DNA of 11,592 nt from the NCBI GenBank assembly GCA_017997855.1, contig JAGOEF010000032.1, positions 1-11,592 on the forward strand, given 5' to 3'. Below the pieces are notes generated by a model. It saw only the letters and a list, made by a program, of their open reading frames with translations. It had not been told where the DNA came from and made no database searches. Position numbers and translations under genes: made by a program. This document shows, piece after piece, positions 7,849 through 11,592 of the stretch (positions within the stretch are counted from its first letter, which is position 1; every line of letters begins with the position of its first letter). The DNA comes from Bacteroidales bacterium (GTDB taxonomy: Bacteria > Bacteroidota > Bacteroidia > Bacteroidales > ML635J-15).

Positions 7849-8749
7849 AATCAGGTCGCATCGTCAATTGAAACTATTGGTACAAACGCTTTTCATTGTT
7901 TTTACCTGTTTCTTACTGGCACAGTTTTTTTCGGCGGGCATTTTGGTCGGTTTTGGGGTAAGCGATATTTCCGGTTTGCAACCCGATAATTTGCGGGGTA
8001 TCGCCATTTTCAAGTTGGCCCATTTTGTTTCGTCTGTGATGAGTTTTATTGTTCCGGCTTTGTTGATTGCATGGCTTGTGTACCGGAACGCGGGAGAACG
8101 ACTGTTGCTGAACCGGCGTGTCGATCTGGCGTGGTTTGCCCTTGCCGCACTTATAATTTTTGTTGCCATGCCCTGGTTGAATGCACTTATTCAGTGGAAT
8201 GAGTCGATTCGTTTCCCCGAAAAATTCACGAACTTGTACAATTCATTCCGCAGCAGCGAAGATTTTGCCCTGCGTATGACTAAGCTGATGCTCACCGGAA
8301 ATTCGGGATGGACACTGCTTTTGAATGTGTTTCTGATTGCTTTGATTCCTGCCCTGGGTGAAGAATTTTTGTTCAGGGGAATTATTCAGCGATACCTGCA
8401 CGATGTTACACGTAACGTTCATGTGGCCATTTGGGTTTCGGCGGTATTGTTCTCGGCCATTCATTTCCAGTTCTTTGGATTTTTTGCCCGGACATTGCTC
8501 GGTGCTTTCTTTGGCTATTTGGTTTATTATTCCGGTTCGATGTGGGTGGCCGTGTGGGCTCATTTCTTTAACAATGCAATGGCTGTGCTGGCACAGTATT
8601 TTATCGCGGGAGGAAGTTTGCCGGAGCAGGCTGATAAATTTGGAAGTCAGGGCACCGACTGGGGCTGGGCTGTGGTTTCGCTAGGGGCTACCGTAGCACT
8701 GTTTATTATATTAATCAGGAAACACAAAAGCGAACTGCGCTCCCGATGA
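7841..8749 (+). CDS. CAAX-type intramembrane metalloprotease (CPBP/Abi family)
   Basis: A 302-residue multi-pass membrane protein of the CPBP (CAAX protease and bacteriocin-processing) family, whose glutamate-type active site cleaves peptide bonds within the membrane. All motifs are present: EEFLFR at 174-179 (Glu174, Glu175, Arg179), the FSAIH histidine at 208, and HFFNN at 241-245 (His241, Asn245). Hydrophobic segments lie near 12-38, 58-81, 95-116, 157-172, 194-212, 214-232, 234-254 and 275-293. The start is the ATG at 7841, inside the end of ribD. ATGGATAA contains both this start and the ribD stop in another frame, which suggests translational coupling. A longer in-frame extension upstream would lie entirely inside ribD and is not credible. 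The substrate is unknown; roles proposed for the family include protein maturation and self-immunity. The last 39 bases overlap the opposite-strand gene at 8711-9496. Confidence 0.92.
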   Translation: MDKIRSHRQLKLLVQTLFIVFTCFLLAQFFSAGILVGFGVSDISGLQPDNLRGIAIFKLAHFVSSVMSFIVPALLIAWLVYRNAGERLLLNRRVDLAWFALAALIIFVAMPWLNALIQWNESIRFPEKFTNLYNSFRSSEDFALRMTKLMLTGNSGWTLLLNVFLIALIPALGEEFLFRGIIQRYLHDVTRNVHVAIWVSAVLFSAIHFQFFGFFARTLLGAFFGYLVYYSGSMWVAVWAHFFNNAMAVLAQYFIAGGSLPEQADKFGSQGTDWGWAVVSLGATVALFIILIRKHKSELRSR

Positions 8750-9496
8750 TTTTGGTGTGGCTGCAGTTTCTTTGACGGGCTCCGGCTGTATCTCTTTACT
8801 TACAAAGCGCATCGTATCTTCTTCCGAAACAGCATACTGAACTCCAAAAACTCCCAACACAATGTTCCGGTCTGCTTCGGGAAGATCTCGGGCATTTTCG
8901 GCCACATCTGACCAAACTGCATCAATAAAAGCATCAATTTCTTTGCGAATCAGACCCAGATTTTCGATTTCCCCCGTTTTAACAAAGTTCATATTCATCT
9001 GCTTCTGATGGGCTTCCGAAAATTTTTCCACCCAAACTTTTACAATCCCAATGGCCGGGTTAGTAAAGTATTTTCCGCCTTCCGAAATCCTGCGGTTATC
9101 GTTTTCGAACAAGCGGCGTGATTCTTCAAGTAAAATTTCGGCGCGATTTATCTCAGGCAGTTTCCCGGTTTGTTCGTTCAGTCCGTAATAACAGCGTACC
9201 GAAGTAGGTAATTCCTCTCTTTCAATGGCCATATTTATCGATTGCAGATAATGCAGTACATAAATTCTGGCTTTTTCGAAAAGCTTATTGTATTCCTGTT
9301 CGTGCTCGGTGCGCAATTTAATGTTCAATGCGTGATGTGCAAGTATTTTATCGGTAAGCTGAATGTATCCCGATGCCTTATCCAGATTCTGCAGCGAAAT
9401 ATAATCGTCGGGTTGAACCGATTGCCGTGCTGCACTCAGGATACTTTTCAGGGCCTGATTGCGCAGATAATCGGTATTGGGCAACTGGTGACGCAT
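8711..9496 (-). CDS. Conserved-looking hypothetical protein, mostly helical, cytoplasmic
   Basis: I do not recognise this 261-residue protein. It has no signal peptide, no membrane segment and no obvious catalytic motif. It is rich in charged amphipathic stretches, suggesting an alpha-helical fold: for example around 52-92 (LAHHALNIKLRTEHEQEYNKLF), a run of ILLEESRRLFENDNRRISEGG near the middle, and helices up to about 235. The last 30 residues are Pro-, Glu- and Thr-rich and probably disordered, ending AFVFPD. This tail is encoded where the gene overlaps the CAAX protease gene tail to tail by 39 bases. The ATG at 9494-9496 is the first good start after the 179-base gap. A degenerate -7-like TATCTTCG lies at 9528-9535. 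Coding character is supported by its length and a plausible protein composition, but the function is open. Confidence 0.75.
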   Translation of the reverse strand: MRHQLPNTDYLRNQALKSILSAARQSVQPDDYISLQNLDKASGYIQLTDKILAHHALNIKLRTEHEQEYNKLFEKARIYVLHYLQSINMAIEREELPTSVRCYYGLNEQTGKLPEINRAEILLEESRRLFENDNRRISEGGKYFTNPAIGIVKVWVEKFSEAHQKQMNMNFVKTGEIENLGLIRKEIDAFIDAVWSDVAENARDLPEADRNIVLGVFGVQYAVSEEDTMRFVSKEIQPEPVKETAATPKSSGAQFAFVFPD

Positions 9497-9675
9497 AGTT
9501 ATCAGATTCTCATCAAATACTCATGTGCGAAGATATGAAATGATGTTTCGCAAATCATAATTTTACTATATTAAAATGTGAACATAATTTTGTTAATAGG
9601 TGTAAATATAAAGGGGCGGCCGTCTTTACAAAAACCATGTATTGTTTTTCAGGATAAAGATGTATTCTGCCTCGA
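9497..9675. other. Intergenic gap with no recognisable gene
   Basis: This 179-base gap, the longest in the window, lies between the permease stop and the start of the hypothetical gene, both on the minus strand. It is AT-rich apart from a short GC block (GGGGCGGCCG, near 9613-9622). It may hold the permease terminator and the promoter of the hypothetical gene, but neither is clear. I see no RNA gene or small coding sequence. Confidence 0.5.
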
Positions 9676-10908
9676 TTAATAATCAGAAATTGCAAACCTT
9701 CGGGTGATGTAGCGCACCGGATACCAGGCAGCCAGAAACCCGATAAAAAGCACGGTTCCAAAAACCAGCGCAAAATCATACGGATTAATGAGTACCGGAT
9801 AAGCGCTGATAATAAAGCTTCCCTCGCTGCCAAGTTTTATAATGCCGAATTCCTGCTGAACCCAGCAGATCAGGCCCCCAAGTAAAAGCCCGGTTATGGC
9901 ACCCACCAGACTGATGAGCATGCCTTCGGCAAAGAAAATATTGCGTATCAGCGAATCGTTGGCTCCCAAACTGCGCAATGTGTTTATGTCTTTTTTCTTG
10001 TCGATAATCAGCATGGTAAGCGATGCAATTACGTTGAAGGATGCAATGATGAGGATAAAGAGCAATATCAGAAAAATTACCCATTTTTCGGATTGCATTA
10101 CCTGATATAAAAAGCGATGCTGATCGTTTCTGTCGGCAATCGCAAATGTGTTTCCCAGTTGAGAAGTCAGGCGTTCCTTTACGACCGCCGTTTGTTTCGG
10201 GTCTTTCAGTTTAATTTCGATGGCGCTGATGTCGTTGTCGTATTCCAGCACCTCGCGGGCAAACGAAAGTGGAACAATGTAGTATTTGTTATCGTACTCC
10301 TGTTGCACCGCAAATACACCCGAAGTATAGATGTTTCGGGTATTAATCAGGTTTACCGCATCCTGAAAATTACCCCTGATTTCGGCTTTCCGACTGGGTA
10401 TATGTACTTTTACGGGAACCAGAAAATCGAGGTCGAGATTGAGTTTATACGACACGCCCCTGCCTGCCACTGCGGTTGGGATATCGTTGTATTTTAAGTA
10501 ATATTCCCCCGAAACAAGCATGCTGTCGAGACCGGTAACTTTCAGGTAGTTTTCGTCGACACCTTTCATGGTGGCAATCATCTGTTGCCCGTCGTATTCG
10601 AGCAGTGCGTTTTCTTCGAGCGAAAACGACCATGCAGCAATGGCTTTGTCAGTGCGCAATACCGAAAGTAATTTGTCATCAGCCACGAATGTTTTCGATT
10701 GTACCGAAGTAATTTTCAAATCGGGGTCAAAACTGGTAAATAAGGTTTTTATCAATCCGTCGAAGCCATTGAAAACCGAGAGGATAACAATGAGAGCGGC
10801 TGTACCAACAGCCACTCCGGCTACCGAAATACCCGAAATAATATTGATTGCGTTGCGCGATTTTTTCGACAGCAAATAGCGACGCGCTATGTATAGCGAA
10901 AGGTTCAC
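9676..10908 (-). CDS. LolC/LolE-like ABC transporter permease (FtsX/MacB family)
   Basis: A 410-residue inner-membrane permease resembling LolC/LolE, which with the ATPase LolD releases lipoproteins from the inner membrane to the carrier LolA. The layout is typical. A short N-terminal cytoplasmic part (SLYIARRYLLSKKSRNAIN) is followed by TM1 at about 22-45 (NIISGISVAGVAVGTAALIV). A large periplasmic domain spans about 50-270, and TM2-4 lie near 276-302, 329-350 and 378-397. The signature after TM2, DKKKDINTLRSLGA, is characteristic of the family's coupling region. The start codon is GTG at 10906-10908, 2 bases after the rbfA stop. An upstream start would lie inside rbfA, and translation is probably coupled. 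No LolD ATPase gene is in the window, so its partner must be elsewhere. Whether it acts as LolC, LolE or a single-type LolF cannot be told from this alone. Confidence 0.9.
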   Translation of the reverse strand: MNLSLYIARRYLLSKKSRNAINIISGISVAGVAVGTAALIVILSVFNGFDGLIKTLFTSFDPDLKITSVQSKTFVADDKLLSVLRTDKAIAAWSFSLEENALLEYDGQQMIATMKGVDENYLKVTGLDSMLVSGEYYLKYNDIPTAVAGRGVSYKLNLDLDFLVPVKVHIPSRKAEIRGNFQDAVNLINTRNIYTSGVFAVQQEYDNKYYIVPLSFAREVLEYDNDISAIEIKLKDPKQTAVVKERLTSQLGNTFAIADRNDQHRFLYQVMQSEKWVIFLILLFILIIASFNVIASLTMLIIDKKKDINTLRSLGANDSLIRNIFFAEGMLISLVGAITGLLLGGLICWVQQEFGIIKLGSEGSFIISAYPVLINPYDFALVFGTVLFIGFLAAWYPVRYITRRFAISDY

Positions 10909-10910
10909 TG

Positions 10911-11249
10911 CTACGATTTCAAGGCTTTGTCGATACGTTCAATAAAATCCTGTGTGTCGTCGTTGTAAAAAATCAGTTCGGGGATGTGGCGTACCTGATG
11001 CTTTACGGCGTCGCCCAGCAATTTTCTGATTTGGCTGTTTATATTGCGCAATTCAAGGATAATATTCGCTGCGTTGGCCGAAGGGAATACCGAAATATAC
11101 ACCTTGGCAACCCCCAGATCGGGGCTCATCCGAACCAGCGTTACGGTAAGCATAATGCCCGGTGTCCAGTTTTTCGCCTCCCGCAGAAATATTCCCGCCA
11201 GCTCTTTTTGAATCAGCCTTGCCATCTGACTTTGTCGCTTGGTTTCCAT
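10911..11249 (-). CDS. rbfA: 30S ribosome-binding factor RbfA
   Basis: A 112-residue cytoplasmic factor that binds the 30S subunit late in assembly and helps maturation of the 5' end of 16S rRNA. It has the KH-like RbfA pattern. The N-terminal helix METKRQSQMARLIQKELAGI is followed by the strand with MSPDLGVAKVYISVF at about 41-55, and then HIPELIFYNDD at 88-98 and the closing helix FIERIDKAL. I place the start at the ATG at 11247-11249 because Bacteroidetes homologues begin METxRQ. An in-frame ATG 18 bases upstream falls within the putative -7 box and would add only MNKIFQ. The gene is followed after 2 bases by the permease gene. Upstream it is separated from the helicase-like gene by a terminator hairpin. 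Confidence 0.95.
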   Translation of the reverse strand: METKRQSQMARLIQKELAGIFLREAKNWTPGIMLTVTLVRMSPDLGVAKVYISVFPSANAANIILELRNINSQIRKLLGDAVKHQVRHIPELIFYNDDTQDFIERIDKALKS

Positions 11250-11264
11250 CTGAAAAATTTTGTT

Positions 11265-11272
11265 CAAAATTA
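11265..11272 (-). promoter_or_regulatory. Probable -7 box for rbfA-permease operon
   Basis: The minus strand reads TAATTTTG, a full match to TAnnTTTG, 15 bases before the rbfA ATG and just after the terminator hairpin of the upstream gene. No clear -33 element. The same octamer precedes the antiporter gene. Confidence 0.5.
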
Positions 11273-11273
11273 A

Positions 11274-11298
11274 TAAAAATATCCTGATGAAGCAGGAT
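11274..11298 (-). terminator. Probable intrinsic terminator of the helix-turn-helix protein gene
   Basis: ATCCTG at 11281-11286 pairs with CAGGAT at 11293-11298 around a 6-base loop, one base after the stop codon at 11300-11302. On the minus strand the stem is followed by ATTTTTATTA. The stem is short, so termination may be partial and some transcripts could run into rbfA. Confidence 0.6.
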
Positions 11299-11299
11299 G

Positions 11300-11592
11300 T
11301 TACTTGAGGGGTTCTGATGAATCGTTGGACGATTGCATATCAGCCAGTGCGATTTTTAGCTCATTATAGTTGAATTTGCCATTGCTTTCCATCATGATTT
11401 GAGTTAAACTGCCCACATTTTTACCCTTTACGAATTCCTTAATTTCGGCAATGCGTCCGGCATCAAGTAAGTCTTCGGCCTGTAGTTCTCCGGTGATAAC
11501 GTAATAACTCAGATGTCCCCATATGGTAGATTCTGCAAACCCCCTTTCGGTAGCGATTTGCGGAATACTTTTGTTTTCGCGGAACAGCGCCA
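11300..11592 (-). CDS. C-terminal helix-turn-helix (HTH_40-like) end of a probable RecQ/Pif1-type helicase, partial
   Basis: The last 96 residues of a protein that runs off the right edge. They read ALFRENKSIPQIATERG, then FAESTIWGHLSYY, then VITGELQAEDLL. This resembles the HTH_40 domain found at the C-terminus of RecQ-like and Pif1/HRDC helicases in Bacteroidetes, in which the pattern is 'L...GKSIEEIAxERGLxxSTIxGHLxxYI..GEI'. After the helix-turn-helix come a helical stretch (AGRIAEIKEFVKGKNVGSLTQIMM), a FNYNELKIALADMQ segment and a short Ser/Asp tail. Such domains are thought to bind DNA. The helicase assignment is inferred from where this domain usually occurs, since no motor domain is in view. 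It ends at TAA 11300-11302 and is followed by a hairpin. Confidence 0.7.
   Translation of the reverse strand, partial: ALFRENKSIPQIATERGFAESTIWGHLSYYVITGELQAEDLLDAGRIAEIKEFVKGKNVGSLTQIMMESNGKFNYNELKIALADMQSSNDSSEPLK

Noticed and set aside
9585..9592. Plus-strand TAATTTTG matching the -7 consensus
   Set aside because: No plus-strand gene follows; it shows that such octamers occur by chance in AT-rich gaps.
9602..9660. Weak hairpins (AAAAAC/GTTTTT and TAAAG/CTTTA) after the permease gene as a terminator
   Set aside because: The stems are 5-6 pairs and AT-rich, with no T run directly after them on the minus strand. They are too weak to call.
9555..9833. Minus-strand open frame spanning the gap and the end of the permease
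   Set aside because: Most of it overlaps the permease in another frame on the same strand; nothing supports a gene.

Overview
The window looks like ordinary chromosomal DNA of a member of the Bacteroidota, probably of the order Bacteroidales/Marinilabiliales. This is inferred from a TonB-dependent receptor paired with a DUF5689-type surface lipoprotein, from secreted proteins with short signal peptides ending in Ala-Gln or Ala-Gln-Gln, from the rbfA / FtsX-type permease pair, from leaders without Shine-Dalgarno sequences, and from -7 boxes of the Bacteroidetes type (TAnnTTTG) just upstream of most starts. The exact genus cannot be told from the sequence.

Layout. 1-599 (minus): N-terminal part of a CaCA-family Na+/Ca2+ antiporter, cut by the window edge. 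664-4499 (minus): a two-gene outer-membrane operon, TonB-dependent receptor then surface lipoprotein, closed by a good intrinsic terminator. 4648-5592 (plus): an exported Ntn-hydrolase of the isoaspartyl peptidase/L-asparaginase family. 5602-6645 (minus): an unrecognised secreted acidic protein, convergent with the asparaginase. 6802-8749 (plus): ribD, overlapping by 8 bases a CAAX-type intramembrane protease. 8711-9496 (minus): an unrecognised helical cytoplasmic protein whose 3' end overlaps the protease gene antisense. 9676-11249 (minus): rbfA followed 2 bases later by a LolC/LolE-like permease with a GTG start. 11300-11592 (minus): the C-terminal end of a protein with a helix-turn-helix domain of the kind found at the end of RecQ/Pif1-like helicases, followed by a terminator hairpin.

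Functionally the window mixes housekeeping (riboflavin synthesis, 30S maturation, lipoprotein release, probable DNA repair) with envelope and nutrient functions (receptor-lipoprotein pair, ion antiporter, exported amidase, secreted unknown). There is no mobile element, CRISPR array, tRNA, rRNA or sign of recent transfer. No gap between genes exceeds 180 bases. I found no convincing new system. The items most worth a second look are the SusD-less receptor/DUF5689 pair, the two unrecognised proteins, and the regular placement of -7 boxes about 15-23 bases before the chosen start codons.
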